Positions 33,716 through 45,740 are shown, counted from the first letter of the stretch. The stretch: DNA of 64,000 nt from Camellia lanceoleosa (GCA_025200525.1 CM045758.1:59057649-59121648), one strand, 5' to 3'. The notes: generated from the sequence alone by a model not told the origin. A program made the numbers and translations.

Positions 33716-34652
33716 CAACCATCATATCAATTGTTATATATTATTTACTAATAACAATAATAATCTCCATGTTTTTTGTCTTGTTTTGTTTCCTTTCTTG
33801 ATTCCCACATTGGAATATAAAGAAATCTCTGCACTTTCCCTTGGAGGGAATTCAATATTTCGTTCCCTCCATTCACTTGGAATTTAAATTTTTAGTTTGA
33901 TTCCCACATAGAAATATTGAGCAAATAAGTGTGCTCTCCACTACTACAAATAAAGGAAGGACTTTCTATATTCCTTCAAGTTTCCATTGGAGATCTTCCA
34001 TTGAAGATATCCATGACATGGAATTTATAATTCTCTGGATATATATATATATATAGAAAGAAAAAAGTTTGGAATGATTTGTAATTTATTTATTTATTTA
34101 TTTTTTTTTTTGTAGTTGAATAAATGGGTATGAGATAAAATTTGATTGATTGATGTATAAAATGTGAGAGAATGAGAGAAGAGAGGAGAGAGAAAAAATG
34201 ATTGATTGATTTATTAATATAAAAAAAAAAAAAAAAAAAAAAGAGAGGAGAGAAAAAATAATTTTCAAAAGAGTTTTGAATATTTGTTAACCAAACATGT
34301 TTTTTGATTTTTTTGATTCAAATATTAATTTAAAAACTAAACCAAACGTTGCCTTAGTTTTTCCCTGCAAATTTTCTTCACCGTTTTCATTCTGAGTTTT
34401 CTAGGTTAAGGTTCTGGTTTAGAAAACAACTAAGGAATACAACTTTAGTATTGTTTTCTAGAATAAGACATTGTATCCTAAAAATATAATTTCCAAGAGA
34501 CCTTTCGTATAATAGGGAGGAAATTACTATCTTAAGGAAAACATCCTGGATGTGCCTTCCTTTAATTGTTCTGCTTTTCTTTAGTAAATTTGTTTTTCTT
34601 TTATAAACAGTTTATTTGTTTATTTTTATTTAACAATTTTAAGATAGCAATT

Positions 34653-36480
34653 ATGAATCCTACAATGATGATCAAGACACAGATTCATGAAGTTAAAAGG
34701 CTTGAACGTTTCAATGGCCTTAACTACAAACGTTGAGTATGAAGATCTTTTTCTAACTTATTGTTGCAAAGGTTGCTTATGTGCTTTCGGTTGCCTACCC
34801 TAAAACAGAAGTGTCTCCTACAATTGATAGAACCAATGCTACTGATGGTACTAGTACATCCGAGGAGCCTTGACAGAAACTCAGAAGAAATGCATGGAGG
34901 ATGATTATGTGTGCCGTTTTATCATTTCTCAATGCAATGACAAATGTACTATTCAACATTTTCCACAAGTATACAACATCATTGGAACTCTGGCATGCGA
35001 TACAACACAGGTATGTTACTGAAGATGCCGGTAATCGGTCTTTCCTAATGTCAAAATATATTGACTTTAAAAGGGGGATTTGGTCAAAACCCCATCATAA
35101 TAAAACTTTAATGCATTAAAGACAAGCACAAAAAGTTTTCCTTGAAAAGTCTAACACATAAAACTATTATCAAAATATTAAACTTTAAAATAATATAACT
35201 TTTGATATAAATGCCGGTTTTTAATAAAATTAGTATTTTTAAAATTCTCTCATCAAGATCTATCAAATAAGATCCATAGACTATGAAATCCTTTAAATAT
35301 ATATATATATATTACTGTCAAAATTGATGTAAACAGTAACAGTAACATGTTATCAAAAGAAAATATATATACATATATATATTTACTTTGTCTTTACTCA
35401 ATTATGTGTTTTCTCCTGAGGGGACTTATGAAGCAAAATAAATTAGACCGTCATTTTTACCAAACAATGGTCCAATAGAGGAGTTTTGGCTAAATTTCTC
35501 ATTTTAAAATGGATGATACTCGCTCTATTATAGATCAAGTTAATGATCTTAATGACATTGCTACTGAATGTGCTGATGCTGGAGAACCAATTTCATAAAC
35601 TTTTCAAGTTTCAACTATTATTGGTAAACTTCCATCTACATGGAAAGATTACCAAAGGATTTTAAAATACAAGAAAAAGTCTCTGAATTTGGATGAGTTG
35701 CTTCAACACATTCAGATAGAAAGTAAAGCAATACGACGTGATAATCTGGAAAATCCAAGAAAAACTAAAGAAGTTTATAATGTTGAAGAACCGGCATCTA
35801 CCTCTAATAAACATGTTGTCAAGTTTCCTAACAAGAAAAAAATCTTTTTAGAGGAAGAAAGGCAACTTCACTGAAAAGGAGTTCATCAAAAAGAAAAGTT
35901 TCGGTTCTTGTTTTGTGTGTGGTAAAAAGGGACATTATGCTAAAGATTGCCACCACTGCAAGGGACACAAAAATGAGACTAACATGATGAGCACTAATGA
36001 AAACATGATAGCCAAACTTATTGAAATCAACATGGTCAACATGGAAGATGGTTGGTGGATTGATTCCGGTGCAACTTATCATGTTACTCCCTATAAGGAT
36101 GTTTTTCATTCCTATAGTAAAGTTAGTAAAGAGAAAGCCGTCTTCATGGAAAATTCTTCTACAAGTGCTATCTTCGGCAAAGGAGTGGTGAAACTTCCTC
36201 TCTTTCGACAAAGTCCTTACTTTGCAAGATGTGTATCACATTCCGAGACTTAAGAAGAGTCTTGTGTCTGTTAAGAGGCTGGATGATCATGGTTTTAGAG
36301 TTGTATTTGATTTCCAAAAAGGGATCATATCTAAGAAGGGATCCTTTGTTGGGAAGGGTTATGCTAAAGACAATATGTATTCTATTAGTCTTAATAAAGA
36401 TGTTTCTATTTCTGCTTATATGCTTGATTCACATGTTAATTTTGTTTGGCATTATAGATTAGGACATATTGGTAATGGAG
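34653..36480 (+). pseudogene. Ty1/copia gag-protease remnant
   Basis: From the ATG at 34653 come EVKRLERFNGLNYKR, then (frameshifted) AKVAYVLSVAYPKTEVSP and CAVLSFLNAMTNVLF. After the inserted MITE come IDQVNDLNDI and IIGKLPSTWKDYQRILK. The nucleic-acid-binding knuckle CFVCGKKGHYAKDCHHC (CX2CX4HX4C) is intact at 35910-35960. The retroviral-type aspartic protease motif WWIDSGATYHV follows (DSGA, catalytic Asp present), then DVYHIPRLKKSLVSVKRL and VWHYRLGHIGNG of the pre-integrase domain, where homology ends. Integrase and reverse transcriptase are absent. At least three frame changes and several stops (for example TGA for the expected Trp after NYKR) make it inactive. Confidence 0.88.
35073..35500. 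mobile_element. Mutator-type MITE inside the copia gag gene, 428 bp
   Basis: Gag coding similarity stops after YIDFK and resumes at KMDD. The 9-bp words ACTTTAAAA (35064-35072) and ATTTTAAAA (35501-35509) flank the insert and differ by one base, consistent with a Mutator 9-bp duplication. The ends are imperfect inverted repeats: GGGGGATTTGGTCAAAAC against GAGAAATTTAGCCAAAAC. It contains two (AT)n tracts and no ORF. Confidence 0.75.
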
Positions 36481-36489
36481 GATTGGGAA

Positions 36490-38300
36490 GGAAGACAGAT
36501 GAGAGAAACAAACAGTACATAGAGAATGAAGAAAAAATGACATATTTTGTAAATTTGAAAGGGTGCAAGGGTTATTTTAACTTAAAAAATGGTACACTCT
36601 CTATACAGCGTTAACTTTGATGGAAAAGTTAACAGTGCATTTCAGTCCACAAACTACAAACGGTTATGTGGTTGTTATGAAATGATAAGGGGATTATCCG
36701 CACATGGGCCAAACCACAAGGGGATAAAGTGAAATTTGCCCAAAACTTATTTATGCTTGGCTAGTGAACAGCCACTTGAAATAAGGAGTGTTGGAATGGC
36801 TAGCATGTTTGAGAGCTGAAATAAGGAGTTCGGCTAACATGGCTAAAAGAGCTTCCAAGCCTGTTGGAGATGCTCTAACATATCATTTTTTCCCAAAACT
36901 CAAAACAATTTCTTTCCTTCCATTGCATCAGGGACTATCACAAAGTTCGATTTTAAAGTTGATCTTAAAACAATTCTCATATGCCAAGCCTAAGGGAAAA
37001 TGGACTAGCTAAGAAGTACTGACACTTCAAAGAAATAACAATGTCCATGTCAAACACTCGTTGGATACTTTTTGACATTTGTCCGACACATGTCCAAATG
37101 TGTTCTATTAGTTTTTTAGACTTAGACACGCTTTATACATTTGGGGGACACATATGTCTATCGCTTAGACACATATGAAATGCATAAAATAGCTTGGGAT
37201 CCAATGATAAAAGAAAGATGATATAAACCTTAGGCACATTAATACTTGTAAATCCCTCATGTAGACTCTAGGAATTACTGCTATATTGTATTATTTGTTA
37301 TCTTTTAATAACATATATATATATATACATATATATGACATTGACATATAATAAATATATGAGACTATCTTTTGTGTGTCCCTTAAAGTGTCATGAACTG
37401 CATTTTTTTAAAATTGTCATATCAGTGTGTTCGTGCCGTTTTGCGTGTCTGTCTTTCTGTGTACAAAATGCATACTGTATTAGTAGCAAGAAATTCCTAT
37501 TTGGATGACATATCTTACTTATAAATTTGTTTGTGCACTCCTAAGTAACAAACATGCTCCTATGTTGGAAAAAACTTTCTCCCATAGAGGAAAAAAATTG
37601 TTCCCAACTGAAATAGAACCTCTCAAACATACAAATCTCAGAGAAACAAAAGAAAAACTACTACTTATTCTAGTACTTTCTATTTACATAATATTTTGCT
37701 TAAACTTAACAAAGAAAATTTATAGTTGATATCAATATTTATATTTATTTATATTTTAACACATATATACAACTAAGCAGGAAAAAATAATTGGATATAT
37801 AAAATATATACACTCTCCGATAAGCTCTTCCAACCTAAAAAACTTCTATCTACCGTCACTCCCTGCTTCGTGCAAATAAAGGGCTATCTTTAGTACATAA
37901 TACGACGGAATCCTTCATATGTTATTGAGGCAAGTGAATGAAAGTTTGTCATCCATGACAACACTATATTGAATCAATCTGCCTGAATTCCTCACCTAAA
38001 CAATTCATACCTTGTAAACCATTGCAGCATTGTAATTTTTTTCTAATATGTATTTGATAGGCATAACTTTCTCTAGTTCACTTGGCACTAAGCGATAACA
38101 AAACCAGTATAATAATGCACTATTGTGGTGCTTGAGTTGGTGGATGAAAGAAAAGAAAAGAAAATTGAAGTTGCAATTGGCATTCATAAGGTTCCTCTTC
38201 CCGACTATCCATTAGTCTAGCAAGCAACCCAAACAGCACCTAGATTAATGGCCAACTTTCCATTTGTCTAACAAGCAACCGAAGGCACCTAGATAATTCT
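36490..38300. other. AT-rich intergenic DNA with element debris
   Basis: A phrase near 36790-36880 ('ttggaatggctagc' ... 'tgttggagatgctct') resembles common plant MITE ends. 'gacacttgtccgacacatgtcc'-type words near 37070-37170 recur at 41980-42360. (AT)n tracts lie near 37312-37336 and 35298-35312. No gene was recognised, though the last exon of the minus-strand PABN gene could lie here. Confidence 0.45.
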
Positions 38301-39239
38301 AATGCTTACCCATATCCATATGAAGGATAGAAAGGTGGAACAGGCATGAAGGGTCTTCGTGTTCAAAAACCAATATATGGGTTCGGACGCCTTCCTTGAT
38401 ACTGTTTCATCCCTAGAATATTAGTTCGTTTTGAAGAAACCTGCAGAACAGAATCCATTGCATATTAAATAATCATCTCTCTCTGCAAAGTAATTAATTG
38501 GATCAATGTAAGTTCAAGGACCTTCAACTAGCGGCCATGCAACTCTGATTCATTCAACAGAAGAGCATTCTGAACAGCTTCAATTTCCACAAACTCCACA
38601 TAAGCAAATCCTTTAGGTTGACCAAACTTGTCTGTCAAAATTCTGACCCTGTTGACTGTCCCACAGGATTGGAAGTGTTGTTGGACCTCCTCAGGTGTAC
38701 ACGCATAATCTACCTGAAGTTTAATCATAGTAAAGAGAAAAATGATTATTCACTCCTTCACAATGTTTAGTGTTTACTCATAGAGAGATGATATGCTTCA
38801 GGAAATAAGAATAGATACCATTAAAGCAAATTACAAAGAGATCCCTAACAATGGAGTAAATCCAAGAGAACTAAACTGGATTAAAGACGCTGGAACAAAA
38901 TTTTACTTAAGTTGACAAACTACACCAGTTTTGTCCAACTAGATTCCTCATATATAAGTTCTTCAAATTACATTTAAAACATAAAAAATTTACAAAAGAA
39001 TCTATGACTGACTTAATAGGTCCAATAAATTCATAGGAAGAAGTAGCGTTTCATTTCCCAAATCAGAAACACACCCCAAGATGAATGTCAAGTACACAAA
39101 ATACAGCAACAATTCCAAGTTATGAAGATTAAACCTTTATTTTCCCAAGAGAACACTTTCTTTTAGTTTAAAACAAATATTTATGATATTAATACATTAC
39201 TCATCACACAGACAGAGAGAACCTTGTGCATATTATTTA

Positions 39240-39485
39240 TTTATTTTTTGGTACAACAGAAAGTAACAAAACATCAAACGGGACTACGCCCCATCACCCC
39301 CAGCCAGGTACAATATCTGCAACTAAAGTGCTACAGATTTCCGATGGCGAGTCATTAACAATAAGCAATTCAGCAGGTTGATTAGCTCCTAATTTTGCCA
39401 GAGCATCCGCACAAATGTTTCCTCCCCTTCGATAAGCCATTGATGGACTTCTATAAGCCATTATCTGGATTCCACAGTGACTATT
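39240..39485 (-). pseudogene. L1 LINE 3' end (RNase H tail) in a PABN intron
   Basis: The minus strand reads YRRGGNICADALAKLGANQP, then SPSEICSTLVADIVPGW, then a stop and an A-rich tail of (aaat) units. '(V)-R-GN--ADALA-LG' is the conserved C-terminal end of the RNase H domain in plant L1-type LINEs, and what follows is the 3' UTR with tail (near 39235-39248). Its orientation is the same as the host gene. Confidence 0.8.
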
Positions 39486-39871
39486 TGAACCCTTCCTGTT
39501 TTACTCTAATTCCACACTAGATGGGTTGCATAAAAGTCTCTGATGCACCAGACACATTTCCAGGTATTCTAGATGGAAGTATTCAGCATCAAAACATGTA
39601 TAATGAAGTTGAAACAAACCTAAATGCAATTCTTGACAAATGACAATTTCTGACTGTGATAAGCTTGCATCAAGATTTAAATGAGCTACATTTCTTTTTA
39701 AACCCATCGAGTAAAATGATATTGATAGGCATGTAGAAGATAATCTATCACGTGTGATTATTCACATATGCAACAAGCTACCATGGCAATCACATGGTCA
39801 AACAGCCCCATTACATCAATGGACACATACATGCTCTAAAATTAAAAGGTTTTATAACAAGGGAAATGCTA

Positions 39872-40050
39872 TTCCCACTCCACTTTGCTCCAAATAGACA
39901 ACCTTTTTTGTCTTTATTATACATAGTTACATTAATACCCTTGAAATTTTGATTTTTTCAAGGAGTGTATTTTGTGTGAAAGGGCATTAATGTAACTACA
40001 TATAATAAAGGACAAAGAAGGGAATGTATTTGGAGCAAAATGGAGTGGGA
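39872..40050. mobile_element. MITE-like inverted-repeat element, 179 bp
   Basis: The left end TTCCCACTCCACTTTGCTCC and the inverse of the right end (TCCCACTCCATTTTGCTCC) begin inverted repeats of about 75 bp around a short centre. CTA occurs directly on both sides (39869-39871 and 40051-40053). The superfamily is not clear from the ends. A 21-base G-tract (40056-40076) follows immediately. Confidence 0.7.
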
Positions 40051-40055
40051 CTAAA

Positions 40056-40076
40056 GGGGGGGGGGGGGGGGGGGGG
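40056..40076. repeat. Poly-G tract
   Basis: Twenty-one consecutive G, directly 3' of the MITE at 39872-40050. Confidence 0.95.
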
Positions 40077-40954
40077 ACTCTCATTTAGAACACTTTGAAC
40101 TGAATGCAAATGGATTTGATAGCATAAAATTAATAAATTTAACCACTTTCTTAATTGTTTTTACATAGATCGTCATTTCCTTGAAATAAAGAGATATAAA
40201 AATTACTAAATTATTTACACTTTGTTTTTGGTGGAAAGAATCATTTTTTGGGGAAAGAAACAAACAAACAATATATATTCCTCCATGTCAACTATATTTG
40301 CTTCTTGCTACTAAGTACATAGCAATTATATGATGAGCAACATTTTTCTCATAGCACCACCTCCATGTCAACTATATTCGCTTATTGCTACTAATCACAC
40401 CACCATCACTGCCACCACCATCATCATTATTGCTAATTTGCTATATTATTAATTCTAAGCTCTCTAACACCATCAAAAAGAAAAAACAGAATGTTCTACT
40501 GAAAATAATAGCAGGATGGTAAGATGCATTTTAATATAGGCATCAAACGGATTCAAACAAAAACATGTGATCCATTCGTATGCACAAATCCCACTTCTAA
40601 TCAATAACCAATCGTATCTATCCTTCCAAACAGTTATGTACTGATATAGATATATACACATTGAATAGAGGTAGACCAAAAGCATGCAATAACAAGGGCA
40701 ACTAAAACTGTAGACTATATTAAAAGACATAAAAAGAAAATAAAAATGATCTGAAGCAAGAAAAAGGATTGTAAAACCTCACATTACCAACATGTATGGA
40801 GCGTGAATCCACCTCCTCCTTTTCAGCCTGAGTAGCAGGACTAGAAGAGTCTTCAGACATGCCCATAATAAAAGTAAAGATTAATGAATTAACATAGAAA
40901 TGCTGACACCAAAAGCATACCTTGAAAAATCTAGATGCGAAGGTATTAGGACGA

Positions 40955-41160
40955 AATGGATAAATTTCTTTTGACATGATAATAAATGGGCAGTCCAAAC
41001 ATCAAACAACTTTATCCTCAAATTCAAATATAAAGTGGCAAGGATCATACAGATAAATTTCTTTTGACATAATAATAAATGGGCAACCCAAACATTTCAA
41101 ACAACTTTATCCTCAAATTCAAGAATATAGAAAATCAAAGTGGTAAGGATCATATCAAGC
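40955..41160. repeat. Tandem duplication, about 93-bp unit
   Basis: gataaatttcttttgacat and the following 'aataaatgggca' and 'caactttatcctcaaattca' appear twice in a row, within intron 2 of the PABN gene. Confidence 0.75.
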
Positions 41161-41177
41161 CCTCTAAAATAGTCTAC

Positions 41178-41603
41178 AAGAATGTACACTTCCAAATGAG
41201 TGACATACTTAAATCAAACAGTCGAAAATACTGGTATGAGTATTGATACTCGTGGGAAACTAATGATCTATCATTAAGTTTCTCCATGACTATCGATGAA
41301 AAAGCAATATCACAAGCATTATATGAAATGCATTAATGCATGTATTTATGATGGCAGTCAATTTTTTTCCAATGTTAGAAGAAACCTCCTAAGAATGTAC
41401 ACTTCCACATGAGTGACATACTTAAATCAAACAGTTGAAAACACTGGTATGAGTATTGATACTCGTCGGAAACTAATGATCTATCATTAAGTTTCTCCAT
41501 TACTATTGATGAAAAACCAAGATCACAAGCATTATATGAACTGCAGTAATGCATGTATTTATGATGGCAGTCAATTTTTTTCCATTGTTAGAAGAAACGT
41601 CCT
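41178..41603. repeat. Tandem duplication, 213-bp unit
   Basis: aagaatgtacacttcca starts two consecutive copies (41178 and 41391) that agree over their full length with few substitutions. It lies in intron 2 of the PABN gene. Confidence 0.9.
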
Positions 41604-41974
41604 AAGCTCTCTCTTTGATACAAATGAAGGTTCTTACCACTAATTTGTGTATTACATATTTAAACACAAATATATAGTTCCCTCATCTAATGATTAGCAC
41701 TATAAAAGTCTTTAAAATTCAACAATTAAAAGTGATATTGTCCATAGTTGAACAAAGTTAGTCCCTTGAGAAATAACTGATTATCAGCTATAGTTTCATT
41801 AGAAAATATTAAATACTTGGGGGGTTAACAATGGCAATGCAGCCAACATGCCTCCCAGTATAAATAGGAAAAAAAAATCCCAATTTAATAAAATTACTGT
41901 ATAATACTCTCCAGTACGTTCCTCCCTTGAAACATATTCACAAATGACTTAATCACTCATGTTATAGAAGAACA

Positions 41975-42370
41975 CTAAGAAGAATGGATACAGACACGGA
42001 CACGTGACACGACACGAATACAACACAGACACTCCGCCATGCCAATTTTCAAAAAATGCAGGACACGACACGTGGAGGATATGCATAAAATATATAATTT
42101 TATATATTTATTATATGTCATATATAAGAATATATCATTCAAAGATAATAAAAAAATATAACATTTAGTTTTTTAAATTTACATTGTTTTTGTTTTATTA
42201 TTATATCTTTAAGTTGTTTAGTTTAAACTTATTCATGTGTATCCAATCGATGGACACATGTGTCCTCTAAGTGTCCGAAGAGCGTCCGGATTTTTTGTTT
42301 TTTATTTAAAACAAAAAAATAAAAAATAAAATAGAGGACACGGTTTGACTAGTGTCAAACACGTGTTGGG
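41975..42370. repeat. GACACG-rich repeat element remnant
   Basis: The left part has 'acacggacacgtgacacgac' and the right part 'gatggacacatgtgtcctc' and 'gaggacacggtttgact', giving inverted similarity between ends about 350 bp apart. A related stretch lies at 37060-37170. It is probably a short DNA element, class unknown. Confidence 0.4.
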
Positions 42371-44890
42371 AACATGCTTCTTAGGAAGAACATATCAAGC
42401 CAAGTGTGGAGATGTCCAATATTTGCTTTGTCAAACTATAAAAATATTCAAACTTGGGTTTAGGAGATCATATTTGATCTAGCTCAAACTTGACAGTTCG
42501 AAGTCCACCAAAACTCAAGCTTACGTTTAGCTATGCCCAAATGATTAAATGAGCTAAAAATATTTTTCTTCCTTTATCTTAATTTAAGATTTAAAAAAAT
42601 AAAAATAAAAATAAATATAAAAAAAAATTACATGCAAGTTGATCTAAAGAATAAAGCGAGAGAGAGAGAGGGCATACTCTTAAAGGTTCGGCTGAACCAT
42701 GAAATCCGTTAGGGTTTCTATTTTTCTAGTCGATCTACGGAAGTTGATCTAAAGAAGCCAAAGGAAGAAATAGAAGGTTTTGTTGTTAACACAAATTTGA
42801 TTTTGGAGTTAACAGGTGTTCTGCGCAAATTAATTTGATTTTGGAGTTGATAGGTAAATTAATTTGATTTTGGAGTTGACAGGTGTGTTGGTCAAATTAA
42901 CCCTATTTTGTCTAGGTTAGCCTCTTAAAATAGGTCAGCCAATGCATCTAGGACATGATTGTAAAGTTTATAGTCTACAACTACATGTACATTGGGGATT
43001 GGATCAAAGAAGAAAATATATGGAAGGAAAATAAATTGTAAGCCAATCCAATGCTAGTATGATTCTGCTTCACTCGAGATAAATAACTCATTTTCATATA
43101 TGCAAAGGGTATTTCCTTGTTTTTCTCGATTCCATTTTGTGTTGTTCAGTCTTGTACCTAAGTTTCTCATTTAAGATCTTTACCTCTATTCTAATTTATA
43201 GTCAATCTCATAAATCTATCAACTTCGATGTATTCTTGCATTTCCATCTTTTCTTCTTTGATCAAATCCCCAATGTACACATAGTAGAAGACTAGAACCA
43301 TTAAAATCACATCTAAAAAACATGGTCCCACCTAAAGTTGGCCCCATCTATCTTAAGAGCCTAACCTAGACCAACTAGGGTTAACTTATGAACAACTCAT
43401 TAAGAAGTGGGTCCAGCCCAAAGATAATAAGGTTGAAGCTCAATTCTTTAACTATTAAACAGGTATAAACAAACTCGTAGTCTAATAAAGCCCAAGCTGC
43501 TCATGGATAGCTTGATTCTTGGAAGCCTACTCATATAAGGAATGAAACATCACAAAGTTTGCTTCATCTTCGAGCATTGATGAAGAAAATTTGGAAAGTT
43601 TAAAATGAAATTAACACCCAAAGATATAGCCACAATTGGTAAATGTAGCCAAATGTGAAACATATATTATAAGATACTTTTCATCCCTTCAGATTTTTTT
43701 TTGTAGCTATGAATTTGGAACATTCGAAGGCTTATATGACAAAATTTCAAGATTTCAAGAACATAGCTTAGATGCTGAAACAATTTTCAACAAATGAAAA
43801 TATTTTATAGTGTGCCTCAATGGGATGATAACCATTCTGGCTAGCAATATGTGATTCACGCACAATGCACATGATTGTCACTTTAATACCTCTGAGTATT
43901 TACATATATGAGTGGGGAGTTGTGGCATTTGTAATAAATTTGTCAAAATTAGGGGGAGAGAGGGCAGAAATATATTGTTTACCCTCAAACTTGGAAATAA
44001 TGAAATAATACAAATGGTGAAATCAATACTTTAAAAGGAAAGTGACACCAAATGGGTTTTTCCTTTATAGTATAGTACAAATATTGTTTGCCAAACTGGA
44101 CGCAAAGAGATAAATGATATACATAAGATTCTCTAGCAAGGTTTAAAATCCTGACAGAATCAGCAGGCGTATTGATTGTAAACCAGACCTCTTTTTGACT
44201 TGTCACATTTTAATATCATGTTTTTGTTCAACTCATTTATGCATGCTTTTAACGTAGAGTTGGTGATGCAACGTACTTTTTTAGGTTTTCATATATCATT
44301 ATTCACTTCATTTTTTATATAGATTTTTAAAGCACAACAAGACCCTTGTATTTTTAGCTCAATTCTTATTTTTATATAAAATTTATATACTATACGATCT
44401 AAGCTATTGAGGGAATTAAAATTTTCTTTACTGTAATCTTAACGTACTCATAGTTGTCAAATTGTGAGTGTCATAAAAGATGTAAATTCTAATTTTGAGA
44501 ATTGTGAATTAAATTGAATCGAGAATTGTAAGATTCAACATTTTAAACTATAAATAAATCATGTTGAACAAATATGGCAAAAAAAAATTTAAAAATTGAT
44601 TTTAGCACATGTTATACAATAGTTGTTATATAAAGGCATAATTACAGTGTCTAAGAATCTTATAACATTGAGCATACCTCCAAAACCCAATAAATGTGGA
44701 GTAGCAACATTAATGGTAAGTTAACAACACTTAGCATATTTGAACAATTCATCATCAATTTCAATTTCCTCAACATCATTAATGCTAATTCATAGGAGAA
44801 CCAAAAAAACTATAATTGAACAATTCATCCAACTCTGTTGCTGATACAAAAGTAGCATAACTAAAGATCGATCAGGAACAGAGAGAGAGA
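42371..44890. other. Remainder of PABN intron 2
   Basis: No gene is supported. The word 'tttgattttggagtt(g/a)a(c/t)aggt' is repeated three times near 42790-42890, and a (GA)n tract lies near 42657-42671. The minus frame 44206-43985 is not convincing. Confidence 0.5.
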
Positions 44891-45035
44891 GGACCTTGAA
44901 CGGCGCCCATTTCCTTTTCAACTTTGGATTGCATTTCGCGAAGGGCGCCTGCTTCTTCTTCAATCTCCTTGAGTCTCTTCTTCATGTCCTGCAAGTCCTA
45001 TTCAACATCAAAATTAGGGCAAATTACATGAGTAC

Positions 45036-45070
<35 letters not shown>

Positions 45071-45116
45071 CTTAGAGTTGAGATCGTCGTCTTCAGCCGA
45101 CATCGTCATCCATCTC

Positions 45117-45230
45117 GGGCCTTTTCCCCAAATTAAGGCAAAATAGCAACTTATTTTCCAACCTAGGCCAATCTTGGCTTAGTTTGGACGGAATTATTAA
45201 ACTAGATTAAAACGTGTGAACCACGCTTTT
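45117..45230 (+). repeat. Left terminal inverted repeat of the candidate MULE
   Basis: It aligns, inverted, with 63550-63640, with one extra 12-bp segment (ggcttagtttgg) here. Its outer edge is only 8 bp from the PABN start codon at 45109. Confidence 0.45.
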
Positions 45231-45570
45231 ATCATTTTTTTTTTAATTCAGAAGATGTGATTACAAATTACGTTTTTAAGTTTTTTTTTTTTTAATTTTT
45301 TTTTTTTAAACGTGGTTCTAAACCATTCTTCTAAGTAAACAAAATTTTTTTCAGAAAACGTGGACATTTTTAAGTTTTTTTTTTTTTTTTCCATAAAACG
45401 TAGTTTTAAACCCTACTTTTAAATAATAAAAAAATTATTAGAAAAAACGTGGTTTAGAACCACGCTTTTACTGTTAAGGGAATAAAGTGTTGATCATAAC
45501 CACGCTTTTAACCAAATTTTTTTTTTTTTTGAGAAAGCGTGGATGATAACCACGCTTTTAAAACTTATAT
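45205..45570. repeat. Subterminal cluster of AACCACGCTTTTA / AAAACGTGGTT motifs
   Basis: About eight copies of accacgctttta or its inverse appear, two of them as face-to-face pairs (near 45445-45472 and 45533-45562), separated by poly-T/poly-A tracts. Repeated subterminal motifs are typical transposase-binding arrays in plant DNA transposons. No matching cluster was seen near the right end. Confidence 0.6.
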
Positions 45571-45740
45571 AAAACTCCCCCAGCCCCTCATTTGCAATCA
45601 CGCTTACACTTAGGTTTTTTTCGATTCAGGCTCTCTCTCTCTCTCTCTCTGCTCTCAGACTCTCTCTCTACTCTCATACTCTCTCACTGCTCTCGCTCTC
45701 TCTCCGTCCATGGGTTGCTCTCTCTCGTTGGTATGGCGTC
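45570..45740 (+). promoter_or_regulatory. TATA box and CT-rich leader, probable start of the transposase transcript
   Basis: TTATATAAAA (near 45565-45574) is followed by a (CT)n-rich stretch (45631-45705), as in plant 5' leaders. A possible donor (TTG|GTATGG, near 45730) could splice to the acceptor just before the transposase ATG at 50511, giving an intron of about 4.8 kb. This linkage is inference. Confidence 0.4.

Larger units (their letters stand above)
33732..36480 (+). mobile_element. Decayed Ty1/copia element (LTR to protease/pre-integrase)
   Basis: It starts TGTTATATATTATT and contains 'gattcccacattggaatata' and a TATA-like 'acaaataaaggaag' (33945), typical of copia LTRs. After a leader (34370-34640) follow gag, zinc knuckle, protease and the pre-integrase region, then homology stops at about 36480. 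No 3' half or 3' LTR is present. An AT-rich insert (about 34040-34350), with a T-tract and an A-tract, interrupts the LTR/leader, and a Mutator MITE interrupts gag. Confidence 0.7.
38310..45109 (-). pseudogene. Nuclear poly(A)-binding protein gene (PABPN1/PABN family), two premature stops
   Basis: The family binds growing poly(A) tails in the nucleus through a single RRM after an acidic, coiled-coil N-terminus. Five exons are readable: 45109-45071 (SAEDDDLNSK), 44997-44895 (coiled coil [20 protein letters not shown] and [10 protein letters not shown]), 40850-40783 (KEEVDSRSIHVGN, with RNP2), 38713-38522 ([20 protein letters not shown], with RNP1 as KGFAYVEF) and 38440-38310 (KRTNILGMKQYQGRRPNPY, then a FMP/YGYG tail). 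All junctions have GT/AG and phases that join in frame. TAG replaces the invariant Gln in 'ELHGRQLKV' (38530-38528) and TGA interrupts exon 5 after PYIGF. The product would be about 131 residues ending at the RRM, without the basic tail. The N-terminus is much shorter than usual because a MULE end abuts it at 45117. The intron positions show it is not a retrocopy. Confidence 0.88.

Noticed and set aside
41030..41610. Possible MITE pair in the PABN intron
   Set aside because: The repeats are in direct orientation with 93- and 213-bp periods and no inverted ends. They are simple tandem duplications.
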